Positions 28,101 to 37,646 are shown, counted from the stretch's first letter. The stretch: DNA of 64,000 nucleotides from Alcaligenaceae bacterium (GCA_013416455.1 JACCES010000003.1:124001-188000); one strand, 5' to 3'. Notes: a model not told the origin generated them from the sequence alone. Made by a program: numbers and translations.

Positions 28101-29321
28101 TTACAACTGTATGCCGCTGCATTCCGCAACGGTATGCATGTCCTTGTCGCCGCGGCCCGACAGATTGACCAGGATGATCTTGTCGCGGCCCAGCGAGGGC
28201 GCCATCTTCACCGCCTGCGCAATGGCATGCGAGGATTCGAGCGCCGGCATGATGCCTTCATAGCGGCAGCAATCGTGGAAAGCCTGCAAGGCCTCATCAT
28301 CGGTGATGCAGGCGTAGGACGCCCGGCCGCTGTCCTTCAGCCAGGCGTGTTCCGGCCCGACACCAGGATAATCGAGCCCCGCCGAGATGGAATGGGTCTC
28401 GATGATCTGGCCGTTGTCGTCCTGAAGGACATAGGTGCGGTTGCCGTGCAGCACGCCGACGGCGCCGGCATTGAGCGAAGCCGCGTGCGCGCCGGAGCCC
28501 AGGCCGCGCCCGGCGGCTTCGACCCCCACGAGGTGGACTTCGGGACGGTCGATATAGGGATGAAAGATGCCCATGGCATTCGAACCGCCGCCCACGGCGG
28601 CGACGATGTAGTCCGGCTGACGGCCGGCGTCTTCAGGCATCTGTACCAGGCATTCCTCGCCGATGACCGACTGGAAGTCGCGGACCATCATGGGATAAGG
28701 ATGGGGACCGGCCACCGTGCCGATGATGTAGAACGTCGTTTCGACATTGGTGACCCAGTCGCGCATGGCTTCGTTCAGGGCATCCTTGAGCGTGCGCGAA
28801 CCGGATTCCACGGGCACCACGGTGGCCCCCAGAAGCTTCATGCGATAAACGTTGGAGGCCTGGCGGCGGACATCTTCGCTGCCCATGTAGACCACGCATT
28901 CCAGGCCGTAGCGGGCCGCCACGGTCGCCGTCGCCACACCGTGCTGGCCGGCGCCGGTCTCGGCAATGATGCGCGGCTTTCCGAGGCGCCGCGCCAGCAG
29001 GATCTGCCCGATGCAATTGTTGACCTTGTGGGCGCCGGTATGGTTGAGGTCTTCGCGCTTGAACCAGATCTGGGCCCCGCCCAGTTTTTCCGACCAGCGG
29101 CTGGCATGATAGACCGGGCTGGGCCGGCCGACGAAATGCTTGAGTTCGTATCTGAATTCCCGCAGGAATTCCGGGTCATTGCGATAGCGCTCGTAGGCGG
29201 CCTTCAGTTCGTCCAGCGCATGCACCAGCGTTTCGGCCACGAATGAACCGCCATACTGGCCGAAGTGCCCCGCGCTGTCGGGTAGGGTGTAGGGTTCCAA
29301 ATCTGTACTCTCTTGTTTCAC
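28101..29321 (-). CDS. trpB: Tryptophan synthase beta subunit
   Basis: PLP enzyme that joins indole and serine to make tryptophan. Counting from the GTG at 29321 the protein has 406 residues, the usual length; the PLP Lys is Lys99 in NHTGAHKVN, the phosphate loop is GGGSNAMG and the ammonia/indole channel residues lie in the conserved core. The frame stays open upstream to an ATG at 29363 ([15 protein letters not shown]...), which has a GGGG stretch 8 nt away, so the start is uncertain. The GTG lies in the 3' arm of a stable hairpin. trpF, often the preceding gene, is absent; relA lies upstream on the same strand. Confidence 0.95.
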   Translation of the reverse strand: MKQESTDLEPYTLPDSAGHFGQYGGSFVAETLVHALDELKAAYERYRNDPEFLREFRYELKHFVGRPSPVYHASRWSEKLGGAQIWFKREDLNHTGAHKVNNCIGQILLARRLGKPRIIAETGAGQHGVATATVAARYGLECVVYMGSEDVRRQASNVYRMKLLGATVVPVESGSRTLKDALNEAMRDWVTNVETTFYIIGTVAGPHPYPMMVRDFQSVIGEECLVQMPEDAGRQPDYIVAAVGGGSNAMGIFHPYIDRPEVHLVGVEAAGRGLGSGAHAASLNAGAVGVLHGNRTYVLQDDNGQIIETHSISAGLDYPGVGPEHAWLKDSGRASYACITDDEALQAFHDCCRYEGIMPALESSHAIAQAVKMAPSLGRDKIILVNLSGRGDKDMHTVAECSGIQL

Positions 29322-29336
29322 GGCGAAAACGCCGTG
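29319..29336 (-). promoter_or_regulatory. Hairpin over the proposed trpB start codon
   Basis: CACGGCG and CGCCGTG pair exactly over seven bases around a TTTT loop on the minus strand, and the last three bases of the second arm are the proposed GTG start. If GTG 29321 is used, the fold would hide the start codon; if ATG 29363 is used, the hairpin lies within the coding sequence. No T tract follows, so it is not a terminator. Confidence 0.5.
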
Positions 29337-29414
29337 TATCAGGCACGGACGATAATCCGGCATTTTAGCAGCCCCGCGCCCGGTGCCGCGCCTTTTGCGC
29401 CTTCGCGCCGGCAC

Positions 29415-31649
29415 TCATGACCGGGCCGCCTCGACCCCCGTCAATTCATTGAGCGCGCTCAATGCCCGCGAAATCTGTTCGCCGCTGCGCACTTCGATCG
29501 TGAACACCATGTGCGCCAGCGAGCGGCGGCTGTGGGTATTGACGCTGATGACGTTCAGCCGCAGCTTGGCGAAGACATCGGACAGGTCGCGCAGCAGGTT
29601 GGGCCGTTCCTGCGCGTGGATGCTGATATCGACCGGATACACCGCTACGCCCGTGTCCCCCCATTCGACCTCGATGAGCCGCTCGGGCTGACGCGCCGCC
29701 AGCGCGGCATAGGACGGACAATCGCTGCGATGGATGGACACCCCCCGGCCACGGGTCACGAAGCCCCGGATGGCGTCGGGCGGCGCCGGCCGGCAGCAGC
29801 GCGCCAGCTGGGTCAGGAGCGAATCCACCCCCACCACCAGCACACCGCTCTTGCCACTGCGCGAGACGCTGCCGCTGCCCAACTGGTAGATCTTGGCCGC
29901 ATCCGCGGATTCCTGCTGCTCATCGCGGGCTTTCTGGCCGCTCAGCAGGTAATCGATCTGGCGCAGGCTGAATTCTTCCTTGGATACCGCCACATAAAGA
30001 TCGTCGGCGCGCGCGAACCCGAGCTGCTGGGCGAGCTGTTCCATGCCCAGCGCCGTTCTGCCCAGGCGCTGCAGTTCCTTTTCGACCAGTGTCTGGCCAT
30101 GCGCGATGCGCTGCTGCAATTCCACGGCATTGAACCAGGCCCTTACCTTGGCGCGGGCCCGGGGGCTGGCGAGAAAGCCCAGCTGCGTGTTCAGCCAATC
30201 GCGCGACGGGCCGCCGGATTTGGCCGCAATGATCTCGACGATCTGGCCGGTGTGCAGCGGCGTCGACAGGGGCACCATCTGGCCGTCGACGCGCGCGCCC
30301 CTGCAGCGATGCCCCAGGTCGGTGTGCAGGTGATAGGCGAAATCGACCGGCGTGGCGCCGGCGGGCAATTCGATCACTCTTGCCTGCGGCGTCATCACAT
30401 AGATGCGCTCTTCGGCCTGCACCGGTGCAGGCCCGGTCGGGGCGTGCTCCCCGGCCGCTTCCCCATCCCAGGAAAGCAGCTGCCGCATCCACGAGAGCTT
30501 CTGGTCATAGCCGGAGCTGGCCGCCACCTTGCCGCCGCGCGGCCCCGCTTCCTTGTAGAGCCAGTGCGCGGCCATGCCGTACTCGGCGAAGCGGTGCATT
30601 TCCTCGGTGCGGATCTGGATCTCGAAACTGCGCCCCTGTTCATCCACCACCACGGTGTGCAGGGAACGATAGCCATTGGGCTTGGGGCGGGAAATATAGT
30701 CGTCGAATTCATCGGCCACCGGCGCCCAGATCGAATGCACCAGCGCCAGCACCGCGTAACAGCTGCGCTCGTCGGCCACGATCACGCGCAGCGCGCGCAG
30801 ATCGAAAAGCTGCTGGAATTCGAGCCCCTTGTTGCGCATCTTGTTCCAGATGCTGTAGATGTGCTTGGGCCGGCCATATACCCTGGCCTGGATGCGGGCC
30901 TCGGACAGCACGTCCTGCAAACGCTGCACGGCGGCTTCAATGAAGGCCTCGCGTTCGACACGCTTTTCTTCGAGCTGGCCGGCGATCGACCGGTAGATGT
31001 CGGGCTCGGTGAAACGAAAGGCCAGGTCCTCCATTTCCCACTTGAGCTGCCAGATGCCCAGACGATTGGCCAGCGGCGTATACAGCTCCATGGTTTCGCG
31101 CGCCAGTTCGACGGGGTAAGGGATCTTGCTGGCCGCATGCCAGCGCAGGGATTGCAGCCGCGATGCCAGCCGGAGCACGACGATGCGCAGGTCGGCCGCC
31201 ATGGCCAGCAGCATCTTGCGGCGCATCTCTTTCTGGTCCTGGCCCTGCGGCCCCCGCTCGGTGACCGCGGTGCCGGCGATGTGACCCAGCCGCAGCAGGC
31301 TGCGCGCGCCCTGGACCAGGGTCGCCACCGCCGGGCCAAAGGCCTTGCGCACGAGATCGACATCGGAATGGCCCTGCCCCGTCCCGGCCGGCGGCATCAT
31401 GGTCAGCACCGCCGCCGCCCGCGCCTGCGCATCTGCCCCGATTTCGGCCAGTATGACGGCAACCCCCGCCGCATGCACCCCGAGCGGCTCGCCGGTATCG
31501 GCCCGCCGCCGCATCAGGACGTCGGCCCCCAGCTCCACCGCCTCGCGCAGCAGCTTGCGACCCGCTTCGTCCAGGTTTTTTTCGGCACGCTCGCGCCATG
31601 CCTCATCGAACGGGGAGGTTTCAGAAATGGGAACGGAAGGCTTGGTCAT
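29415..31649 (-). CDS. relA: GTP pyrophosphokinase RelA, (p)ppGpp synthetase I
   Basis: Ribosome-associated synthetase of the alarmone (p)ppGpp in the stringent response. The protein has 744 residues, the same as E. coli RelA. The N-terminal HD hydrolase domain is degenerate: where SpoT/Rel have an HD pair, this protein reads LTMMPPAG. The synthetase domain has RPKHIYSIWNKM and EFDDYISRPKPNGYRSLHT, the acidic EXDD form typical of synthetase-only RelA. TGS (around ERIYVMTPQARVIELPAGATPVDFAYH), the zinc-finger-like RCCRPAPPDAIRGFVTRGRG and a C-terminal ACT domain follow. ATG 31649 has no obvious ribosome site. It lies upstream of trpB on the same strand. Confidence 0.95.
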   Translation of the reverse strand: MTKPSVPISETSPFDEAWRERAEKNLDEAGRKLLREAVELGADVLMRRRADTGEPLGVHAAGVAVILAEIGADAQARAAAVLTMMPPAGTGQGHSDVDLVRKAFGPAVATLVQGARSLLRLGHIAGTAVTERGPQGQDQKEMRRKMLLAMAADLRIVVLRLASRLQSLRWHAASKIPYPVELARETMELYTPLANRLGIWQLKWEMEDLAFRFTEPDIYRSIAGQLEEKRVEREAFIEAAVQRLQDVLSEARIQARVYGRPKHIYSIWNKMRNKGLEFQQLFDLRALRVIVADERSCYAVLALVHSIWAPVADEFDDYISRPKPNGYRSLHTVVVDEQGRSFEIQIRTEEMHRFAEYGMAAHWLYKEAGPRGGKVAASSGYDQKLSWMRQLLSWDGEAAGEHAPTGPAPVQAEERIYVMTPQARVIELPAGATPVDFAYHLHTDLGHRCRGARVDGQMVPLSTPLHTGQIVEIIAAKSGGPSRDWLNTQLGFLASPRARAKVRAWFNAVELQQRIAHGQTLVEKELQRLGRTALGMEQLAQQLGFARADDLYVAVSKEEFSLRQIDYLLSGQKARDEQQESADAAKIYQLGSGSVSRSGKSGVLVVGVDSLLTQLARCCRPAPPDAIRGFVTRGRGVSIHRSDCPSYAALAARQPERLIEVEWGDTGVAVYPVDISIHAQERPNLLRDLSDVFAKLRLNVISVNTHSRRSLAHMVFTIEVRSGEQISRALSALNELTGVEAARS

Positions 31650-31737
31650 GATCACAGGAATTGCAGGGTGAAAAGCATTGCTTCGCGGGCAAACCCCTAT
31701 ACTACCTTTACAGCCCCGATGCGGCGACCTTGCTCTT

Positions 31738-32265
31738 ATGCCCATGAACGACACCCCACCGGCCATCCAGTCCCTGCTCATCGTCTGGCACTCGCGCACC
31801 GGCGCCGCGCACCAGCTCGCCCAGGCCGCCCGCGAAGGCGCCCGCGACGCACTGCGTGAACTGAACGCCGAAGGCAATCTGGAAATCATTCTGCGCGGCG
31901 CGGCGGACGCCTCGGTGGAAGACGTCCTGAATGCCGGCGCCTATCTGTTCTGTGCGCCCGAGAATCTCGGCTCGCTGAGCGGCGCCATGAAGGAATTCTT
32001 CGACCGCAGCTATTACGGCGTGCTGGACCGGATCAGCGGACGCCCGTACGCCCTGGCGATCGCCGCCGGCAGCGACGGCAGCGGCGCAGTCAGGCAGGTG
32101 GAACGCATCTGCACGGGCTGGCGCCTGCGCGCCGCGGCCCCGCCCTATATCGCCCACACGGAGGCCCAGACGCCCGAGGCGATCCTGGCGGAAAAAACAC
32201 TGACGGACGCCCAGCGCGAACCGGCCCGGACACTGGGCGGCACCCTGGCAGCGCTGCTGGCCTAG
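31738..32265 (+). CDS. Flavodoxin-like NAD(P)H oxidoreductase family protein
   Basis: A 175-residue flavodoxin-fold protein. The FMN phosphate loop is WHSRTGAAHQLAQAAREGA near the N-terminus; the second loop is FCAPENLGSLSGAMKEFFDR and the third is AIAAGSDGSGAVRQVERI. This pattern matches NADPH-dependent FMN reductases/WrbA-like proteins. ATG 31738 is used; an ATG two codons on (31744) is equally possible. It is divergent from relA (89 bp apart) and converges on the RidA gene. Specific substrate unknown. Confidence 0.8.
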   Translation: MPMNDTPPAIQSLLIVWHSRTGAAHQLAQAAREGARDALRELNAEGNLEIILRGAADASVEDVLNAGAYLFCAPENLGSLSGAMKEFFDRSYYGVLDRISGRPYALAIAAGSDGSGAVRQVERICTGWRLRAAAPPYIAHTEAQTPEAILAEKTLTDAQREPARTLGGTLAALLA

Positions 32266-32326
32266 TGGGGCATCTGAAACCGGAAGGACGGACGCCGGCG
32301 CCTGTGGCGCCAAAACAATCATGCCC

Positions 32327-32360
32327 GGCTCAGCCTTGCCGTGAACGGCCCGGCTGAGCC
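32327..32360 (-). terminator. Terminator-like hairpin between convergent genes
   Basis: GGCTCAGCC (32327-32335) and GGCTGAGCC (32352-32360) pair exactly over nine bases, with an inner GCCGT/ACGGC pair in the loop. Read on the minus strand it is followed after about seven bases by a T-rich stretch (TGATTGTTTT), so it may end ridA transcripts. A smaller GGCGCC-TGT-GGCGCC hairpin lies at 32297-32311. Confidence 0.5.
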
Positions 32361-32369
32361 AGCACATGA

Positions 32370-32723
32370 TCAGCGCAGCGCGGCGGTGACGACGATCTCG
32401 ACCTTGTAGTCGGGGTTGGCCAGACGCGCTTCCACTGTGGCGCGCGGCGGCGCATTGCCCGGGGCGACCCAGGCATCCCAGGCCCGGTTCATCGCATCGA
32501 ACTCCTTCATGTTGGCAACAAAGATCTGCGCCATCAGGATGCGCGACTTGTCGGTGCCGGCCGTGGCAAGAAGGCGGTCGATGGTGGCCAGCACCTGCGC
32601 CGTCTGCCCTTCCATGTCGAGCCGGGCATCATCGGGGACCTGCCCGGCCAGATAGGCCACGCCGTTGTAGACGGCCATGTCCGACAGACGTTTTTCTACA
32701 TTGACACGTTCAATTTCCTGCAT
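32370..32723 (-). CDS. RidA/YjgF-family protein
   Basis: A 117-residue protein of the Rid (YjgF/YER057c/UK114) family, whose members hydrolyse reactive enamine/imine intermediates. Conserved segments are YLAGQVPDDARLDMEGQTAQVLATIDRLL, ILMAQIFVANMKEFDAMN and the C-terminal PPRATVEARLANPDYKVEIVVTAAL, where Arg in RAT binds the substrate carboxylate in RidA. The ATG at 32723 has a GGAG site. It differs from archetypal RidA (about 128 residues) and looks like a Rid2/Rid7-type relative. It follows pncB on the same strand at a distance of about 190 bp. Confidence 0.88.
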   Translation of the reverse strand: MQEIERVNVEKRLSDMAVYNGVAYLAGQVPDDARLDMEGQTAQVLATIDRLLATAGTDKSRILMAQIFVANMKEFDAMNRAWDAWVAPGNAPPRATVEARLANPDYKVEIVVTAALR

Positions 32724-32909
32724 TGTTTTTCTCCGAAATTGCATTCTGATGAAAGACTCCGGCCCGGGGACCGGCCGGAGCGTACCCGCCCCCTCTCTTT
32801 CCCTAAAGCCTCGGTCGCGAAGGAAGGCGGCGTCGCGCATCCCCTGCGCCAGAGCGGGGTTGCGCCGGGTGCCCGGGATGCGGGACCAGACCCGCATCCC
32901 GGGCCGCGA

Positions 32910-34085
32910 TCATGCCGGCGGCAATTGGAAGACCTGCCGCAGATAAGCCAGGTACGCGGGATCCTCGCACATGGTTTTTTCTGGAGTATCGGACACTTTT
33001 GCAACAGGCTGCCCGTTGCAGCGGATCATTTTCATGACGATCTGCAGCGGTTCGTGCCCCAGATCGTTGGTGAGATTCGTGCCTATGCCGAACGAAATAC
33101 GGCAGCGCCCGGCGAAATGCCGCGCCAGCGCAATGGCGCGCGGTATCGTGAGCGCATCCGAAAACACCAGGGTCTTGGTGCGCGGATCCGTCCGGTTCGC
33201 CTCGAAATGATCCAGTACCCGCTCGCCCCAGACGAAAGGGTCGCCGGAATCGTGGCGCGCCCCATCGAACAGCTTGCAGAAGTACATGTCGAAATCCCGC
33301 AGGAAGGCATCCAGGCCATAGGTATCCGACAGGGCGATGCCCAGATCGCCGCGGTATTCGCGTGCCCAGACCTCGAGGCCATAGACCTGGGAATCGCGCA
33401 GGCGAGGCCCCAGCGCCTGGCAGGCCTGCAGGTATTCGTGCGCCATCGTGCCCAGGGGGGTCACACCATGGCACATGGCCATCCACACATTGCTGGTGCC
33501 GGCGAAATGCGGGCCCATCTGTGCCTTCATGGTGCACACGACTTCGTCGTGCCAGCGCTTGGAAAAACGGCGGCGGGTGCCGTACTCGGCCACCCGGAAG
33601 TCGGCCAGCGACGGGTCGCTGGTCACGAGCCGCATTTTTTCCTGCAGGCGGCGGCGGCCTTCTTCCCAGCCCGGCTCTTCGCAAACGTTGCGGAAATACA
33701 CTTCGTTGACGATGGCCAACACGGGAATCTCGAACAGAATCGTATGCAGCCACGGGCCCTTCACGGATATGGCGATCTCGCCTTCCTTTTCGCCTTCGGA
33801 CACGGTGATGCAGCGCTCGGGAAGATGGAACAGGCCCAGGAAATCGATGAAATCGCTCTTCATGAAGCGCAGGCTGCGCAGATATTCGAGCTCTTCCGCG
33901 GTGAAGCGCAGCTGGCAGAGCTGATGCAGTTCTTCGCGGATTTCTTCCAGATAGGGCCGCAGATTGATATCGGGCGTACGGCACTTGTAGCGATACTCGA
34001 CCTGAGCGGCGGGAAAATGGTGCAACACGACCTGCATCATGGTGAACTTGTACAGGTCGGTGTCCAGCAAGGAGGTGATGATCAT
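32910..34085 (-). CDS. pncB: Nicotinate phosphoribosyltransferase
   Basis: Salvage enzyme converting nicotinate and PRPP to nicotinate mononucleotide for NAD synthesis. The 391-residue protein begins with the conserved [20 protein letters not shown] and contains [44 protein letters not shown] (phosphoribosylated His in CHGVTP), [11 protein letters not shown] and [12 protein letters not shown] for phosphate binding. Length is close to E. coli PncB (400). It is a single gene divergent from fdxA. Confidence 0.96.
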   Translation of the reverse strand: MIITSLLDTDLYKFTMMQVVLHHFPAAQVEYRYKCRTPDINLRPYLEEIREELHQLCQLRFTAEELEYLRSLRFMKSDFIDFLGLFHLPERCITVSEGEKEGEIAISVKGPWLHTILFEIPVLAIVNEVYFRNVCEEPGWEEGRRRLQEKMRLVTSDPSLADFRVAEYGTRRRFSKRWHDEVVCTMKAQMGPHFAGTSNVWMAMCHGVTPLGTMAHEYLQACQALGPRLRDSQVYGLEVWAREYRGDLGIALSDTYGLDAFLRDFDMYFCKLFDGARHDSGDPFVWGERVLDHFEANRTDPRTKTLVFSDALTIPRAIALARHFAGRCRISFGIGTNLTNDLGHEPLQIVMKMIRCNGQPVAKVSDTPEKTMCEDPAYLAYLRQVFQLPPA

Positions 34086-34312
34086 CGTTCTTGGTATTGG
34101 GGGGACAGCCGGCAGGAATTACCATAGCACAGTCCAGCGGGCGCCCGCAGCCGCGAACACCCTCGCAGTGAAGCACCCGGCACGCGCGCCGCCCGGATGT
34201 CAGCCGCAGCACGGGCCTGGCCGCCGGTCCGGAACCTGGCCGGCGCAAGGGTTGTTCCGGAACCACTACCCGGGATTAGGTAAAATCCCTTAATTGATTC
34301 TGGAGTGCTGAA

Positions 34313-34636
34313 ATGACCCATGTCGTTACCGAAAACTGTATCAAATGCAAGTACACGGACTGCGTCGACGTCTGTCCCGTGGATTGCTTCCGGGAAGGGC
34401 CCAACTTTCTGGTGATCGACCCCGACGAATGCATCGACTGTGCGGTATGTGTCCCCGAGTGCCCGGCCAATGCCATCTTCGCCGAAGAAGACGTCCCCAA
34501 GGACCAGGTACCGTACATCGAACTGAACGCGGAACTGTCGCCGCAGTTCGAAATGATCAACCGTTCCCGGGATCCGCTGCCCGACGCGGACGAATGGAAT
34601 GGCAAGCCGGACAAGCGTCAATATCTGGAAACCTGA
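34313..34636 (+). CDS. fdxA: 7Fe ferredoxin FdxA
   Basis: A 107-residue ferredoxin carrying one [3Fe-4S] and one [4Fe-4S] cluster. Cluster cysteines are at 9, 17 and 50 with the second set 21, 40, 43 and 46; an extra Cys12 lies in CIKCKYTDC. The C-terminal extension ([27 protein letters not shown]) is typical of the FdxA type. A GGAG site lies 8 nt before the ATG, and a TAAAAT at 34281-34286 could be a -10 box, although no good -35 was found. A perfect GTTCCGGAAC palindrome lies at 34254-34263. Role in the cell is electron transfer; the partner is unknown. Confidence 0.96.
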   Translation: MTHVVTENCIKCKYTDCVDVCPVDCFREGPNFLVIDPDECIDCAVCVPECPANAIFAEEDVPKDQVPYIELNAELSPQFEMINRSRDPLPDADEWNGKPDKRQYLET

Positions 34637-34766
34637 GATCCGGTTACTGGTAAACCCCTATTCCTGTCACAGAACGATAAGATCACGCTAGTAACATCAG
34701 GTCATTGTCCGGACTTTTGAAACGGGCGATCAGCCTGACACACACTAGACAGACGGAAGAATAACA

Positions 34767-35990
34767 ATGCTGTATGACCTGCACGAGATCCAGCGCGCCT
34801 TTCTGAACCCGCTGGCACGCTTTACGGATTCGGGTTCACTCCTGTTCTCGCACCCGTACAGCCCCCTGGCCTACACCCCCGTGTCGCGCCACATAGCCGC
34901 AACCTACGAACTGGTGCACAGGCTGGGCAAAGATTACGAGAAGCCGCTGTGGCATCTGGAACACACCGAGATCGACGGCCAGCAGGCCGCCGTCACCGTC
35001 GGCAACGTGTTCCAGAAGCCGTTCTGCAATCTCATCCATTTCGAACGCGCCCTGCCCGCCGGACGGCCCGCCGACCCGCGCGTCCTGCTCGTTGCGCCGT
35101 TGTCCGGACACCACGCCACGCTGCTGCGCGACACGGTGCGCGCACTGTTGCCCCGCCACGACGTTTATGTCACCGACTGGGTCGATGCGCGCATGGTTCC
35201 CCAGTCGCAGGGGCCGTTCCACCTGAACGACTACGTGCACTACGTCAGGGATTTCCTCCGCCTGCTGGGGCCCGACACGCATGTGATCTCAGTCTGCCAG
35301 CCCACGGTGCCCGTGCTGGCCGCCATCGCGCTGATGGCGGCAGAAAACGACCCCTGTCAGCCCAGGAGCATGGTCATGATGGGCGGCCCCATCGACACGC
35401 GGGAATCCCCCACCCAGGTGAACAGGCTGGCCACCACCAAGCCCTATTCCTGGTTCGAAGACAGCGTCATCCATCGCGTTCCGGCCCGCTATCCGGGCGC
35501 GGGGCGCCGCGTGTATCCGGGCTTTCTGCAGCATGCCGGCTTCGTCGCCATGAATCCCGACCGCCATCTGAAGTCCCACTACGACTTCTATCTGGATCTG
35601 TTGCGCGGAGACGACGACGACGCCGAATCGCACCGCCGCTTCTACGATGAATACAACGCGGTGCTGGATCTGCCGGCCGAGTTCTACCTGGACACCATAC
35701 GCATCGTCTTCCAGGAACACCGCCTGCCGTGCAAGACCTGGGAAATCGACGGCCGCATCGTCGACCCCGCCGCCATCTCGAAAGTGGCGCTGCTCACCAT
35801 CGAAGGCGAGCTCGACGATATTTCCGGGCTGGGCCAGACACGCGCGGCGCTCGACCTGTGCAGCAACATCCCCGACAACCGGAAAGCCCATCACACCGCC
35901 CTGAAGTGCGGCCATTATGGTATTTTCTCTGGTCGCCGCTGGCGCCAGAACATCTGCCCGCTGATCGCCGATTTCATCCGTCAGGCCTGA
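34767..35990 (+). CDS. phaZ: Intracellular polyhydroxyalkanoate (PHB) depolymerase
   Basis: Cytoplasmic enzyme that mobilises stored polyhydroxybutyrate granules. The 407-residue protein matches PhaZ of Cupriavidus in length and motifs. The nucleophile is Cys177 in HVISVCQPTVPVLAA, a cysteine replacing the serine of a lipase box, as known for this family. Other family segments are MLYDLHEIQRAFLNPL at the start, VYVTDWVDARMVP and KCGHYGIFSGRRWR with the catalytic His. A GGAAG site precedes the ATG. Its presence implies that the organism stores PHB; no PHB synthase gene is in the window. Confidence 0.95.
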   Translation: MLYDLHEIQRAFLNPLARFTDSGSLLFSHPYSPLAYTPVSRHIAATYELVHRLGKDYEKPLWHLEHTEIDGQQAAVTVGNVFQKPFCNLIHFERALPAGRPADPRVLLVAPLSGHHATLLRDTVRALLPRHDVYVTDWVDARMVPQSQGPFHLNDYVHYVRDFLRLLGPDTHVISVCQPTVPVLAAIALMAAENDPCQPRSMVMMGGPIDTRESPTQVNRLATTKPYSWFEDSVIHRVPARYPGAGRRVYPGFLQHAGFVAMNPDRHLKSHYDFYLDLLRGDDDDAESHRRFYDEYNAVLDLPAEFYLDTIRIVFQEHRLPCKTWEIDGRIVDPAAISKVALLTIEGELDDISGLGQTRAALDLCSNIPDNRKAHHTALKCGHYGIFSGRRWRQNICPLIADFIRQA

Positions 35991-36162
35991 AATGACACGC
36001 CCCCCTAGGGGGCTTCAGCCTCCCAGGGGCTGCCGGGCGAAGGCTGACATGCCGGCCGGGCGTGGGCCCGGGTTTTGCACGCCTGCCTGGGGCGGGGCGC
36101 CGGCACTTTTCCATCCGCCACCCTGAACGACTCGCGGCAACCCGTGCCGCGCCTGCTTTTCC

Positions 36163-36792
36163 ATGACCGCTCATTCGCTTGCCGATCGCCTCGACGCCCT
36201 GCTGCCGCAGACACAATGCACCAAATGCGGCTACGACGGTTGTCGCCCCTACGCGGAAGCCATGGCCGGGAACACTGCGGCGATCAACCGCTGCCCGCCG
36301 GGCGGCAGCGCCGGCGTCGAGGCGCTGGCCGCCTTGTTCGGGCGCGAGCCCCTGGCCCTGGATCCCGCCTGCGGGCGGGCGCCCGACCATCTGCATATCG
36401 CCCTTATCGATGAAACGCATTGCATCGGATGCACATTGTGTATACAGGCATGCCCCGTGGACGCCATTGCCGGCGCGAACAAGCTGATGCATACCGTCCT
36501 GCCCGATCTCTGCACCGGCTGCGAACTCTGCGTCGCGCCCTGCCCGGTGGATTGCATCGACATGGTGCCGGCCGGCCGCGAATGGACCCGTACCGATGCG
36601 GACGCCGCCCGCCAGCGCCATGACCGGCGGCGCCGGCGGCTGGAACGGCAGCATGGCGAACCCGCCGGCCCGGCCGCGCGCACGCTGTCCAACAAGGCGC
36701 CGGTGGCTGCCATGCCCACCGGCGGAGCCGACAAGAAGAAACTGATCGCCGACGTGCTCGCCAAGGCGCGCGCGCGCCGACAAACGACATGA
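36163..36792 (+). CDS. rsxB: RnfB/RsxB-like electron transport protein
   Basis: A 209-residue iron-sulfur protein. The N-terminal cluster domain has Cys19, Cys22, Cys27 and Cys44 (CTKCGYDGC ... NRC), and two ferredoxin-type 4Fe-4S motifs follow ([12 protein letters not shown] and [12 protein letters not shown]). The membrane anchor present at the N-terminus of full RnfB proteins is missing, and no rnfA, C, D, G or E genes are adjacent. The C-terminus is basic and Ala-rich. Such stand-alone forms next to nth are common in betaproteobacteria. The 4-bp overlap with nth (ATGA) suggests a link with the Fe-S enzyme endonuclease III; this is inference. Confidence 0.85.
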   Translation: MTAHSLADRLDALLPQTQCTKCGYDGCRPYAEAMAGNTAAINRCPPGGSAGVEALAALFGREPLALDPACGRAPDHLHIALIDETHCIGCTLCIQACPVDAIAGANKLMHTVLPDLCTGCELCVAPCPVDCIDMVPAGREWTRTDADAARQRHDRRRRRLERQHGEPAGPAARTLSNKAPVAAMPTGGADKKKLIADVLAKARARRQTT

Positions 36793-37424
36793 ACGCAACG
36801 AAACGCAATGAAATCTTCCGGCGCCTGCGGGCCGCCAACCCCAGCCCCACGACGGAACTGGAATATGAAACCCCCTTCCAGCTGCTGATCGCCGTCATTC
36901 TCTCGGCACAGGCCACCGACAGGTCGGTCAATCTCGCCACGCGTCAATTCTTTCCTTCGCATGGCACGCCCGAGGGCCTGCTGGCCCTGGGCGAGGAAGG
37001 CCTGGCGCAATACATCAAAACGATAGGCCTGTACCGCGGCAAGGCCCGCAACGTCATTGCGACTTGCGGGATGCTGCGCGATCTGCATGCGGGCCAGGTG
37101 CCTGAAACCCGCGAAGCGCTCGAAGCGCTGCCCGGCGTCGGCCGCAAGACGGCCAATGTCGTCCTGAACACGGCCTTCGGCCACCCCACCATCGCCGTCG
37201 ACACCCATATTTTCCGTGTCTCCAACCGCAGCGGCATCGCGCCGGGCAAGAACGTGGTCGAGGTGGAGCGCAAGCTGGAACGGGTAGTGCCCAAGGAATT
37301 CCGGCAGGATGCGCATCACTGGCTGATCCTGCATGGCCGCTACGTATGCGTGGCGCGCAAGCCGAAGTGCCCGCAGTGCGGCATCGCCGACCTGTGCGAA
37401 TACAAGGCCAAGACCCCGGCCTGA
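36789..37424 (+). CDS. nth: Endonuclease III
   Basis: Base-excision repair DNA glycosylase/AP lyase for oxidised pyrimidines. The 211-residue protein has the helix-hairpin-helix [15 protein letters not shown] with the catalytic Lys, the catalytic Asp in [12 protein letters not shown], and a [4Fe-4S] cluster formed by the C-terminal C-x6-C-x2-C-x5-C pattern ([17 protein letters not shown]). Length matches E. coli Nth. It is co-translated with the preceding rsxB-like gene. Confidence 0.97.
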   Translation: MNATKRNEIFRRLRAANPSPTTELEYETPFQLLIAVILSAQATDRSVNLATRQFFPSHGTPEGLLALGEEGLAQYIKTIGLYRGKARNVIATCGMLRDLHAGQVPETREALEALPGVGRKTANVVLNTAFGHPTIAVDTHIFRVSNRSGIAPGKNVVEVERKLERVVPKEFRQDAHHWLILHGRYVCVARKPKCPQCGIADLCEYKAKTPA

Positions 37425-37501
37425 GCCGCAGCGGGGCCACCGGACACCGCCCGCCGCACGGGCCGGCCCACCCGCCCGCCCCTCTCCTTTCCGTGCCGAT
37501 A

Positions 37502-37646
37502 CTGCATCGCAGCAAATATCGCCCTTTTCCAGGGTGATGCAGCGCAACATTCGAAGCATATGCGCGGCATCCATACAAGCCGGTAGTTTCCCTTTTCGGG
37601 TTTTCCAGAGACCTATGTAAAACCCGCATGGCGGCAAAGGTTGACA
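37502..37646 (+). promoter_or_regulatory. Upstream region of the liv-type ABC operon with two dyads and a -35 box
   Basis: A hairpin with an 8-bp stem, one pair being wobble (37518-37525/37531-37538), sits inside a CTGCATC/GATGCAG pair (37502-37508/37536-37542). A perfect 8-bp inverted repeat CGGGTTTT/AAAACCCG with 14 bp between arms lies at 37597-37626. It is followed 14 bp later by a consensus TTGACA (37641-37646); no matching -10 is convincing. The inverted repeat has operator geometry. Otherwise nothing is seen in 37425-37701. Confidence 0.4.

Noticed and set aside
29511-31859. Long plus-strand open frame opposite relA (about 780 codons)
   Set aside because: His/Arg/Gly-rich antisense shadow without recognisable domains; RelA on the minus strand has all expected motifs.
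32739-34127. Long open frame opposite pncB
   Set aside because: Antisense shadow; pncB has the conserved nicotinate phosphoribosyltransferase motifs.
34254-34286. fdxA promoter made of GTTCCGGAAC palindrome plus TAAAAT
   Set aside because: No -35 box at acceptable spacing, and the GGAAC does not fit a sigmaE promoter; noted under fdxA only.
35998-36030. Palindrome GCCCCCCTAGGGGGC and nearby CAGCCT/AGGCTG pair after phaZ as a terminator
   Set aside because: The arms leave almost no loop and no T tract follows, so a terminator cannot be supported; the gap 35991-36162 otherwise shows nothing.
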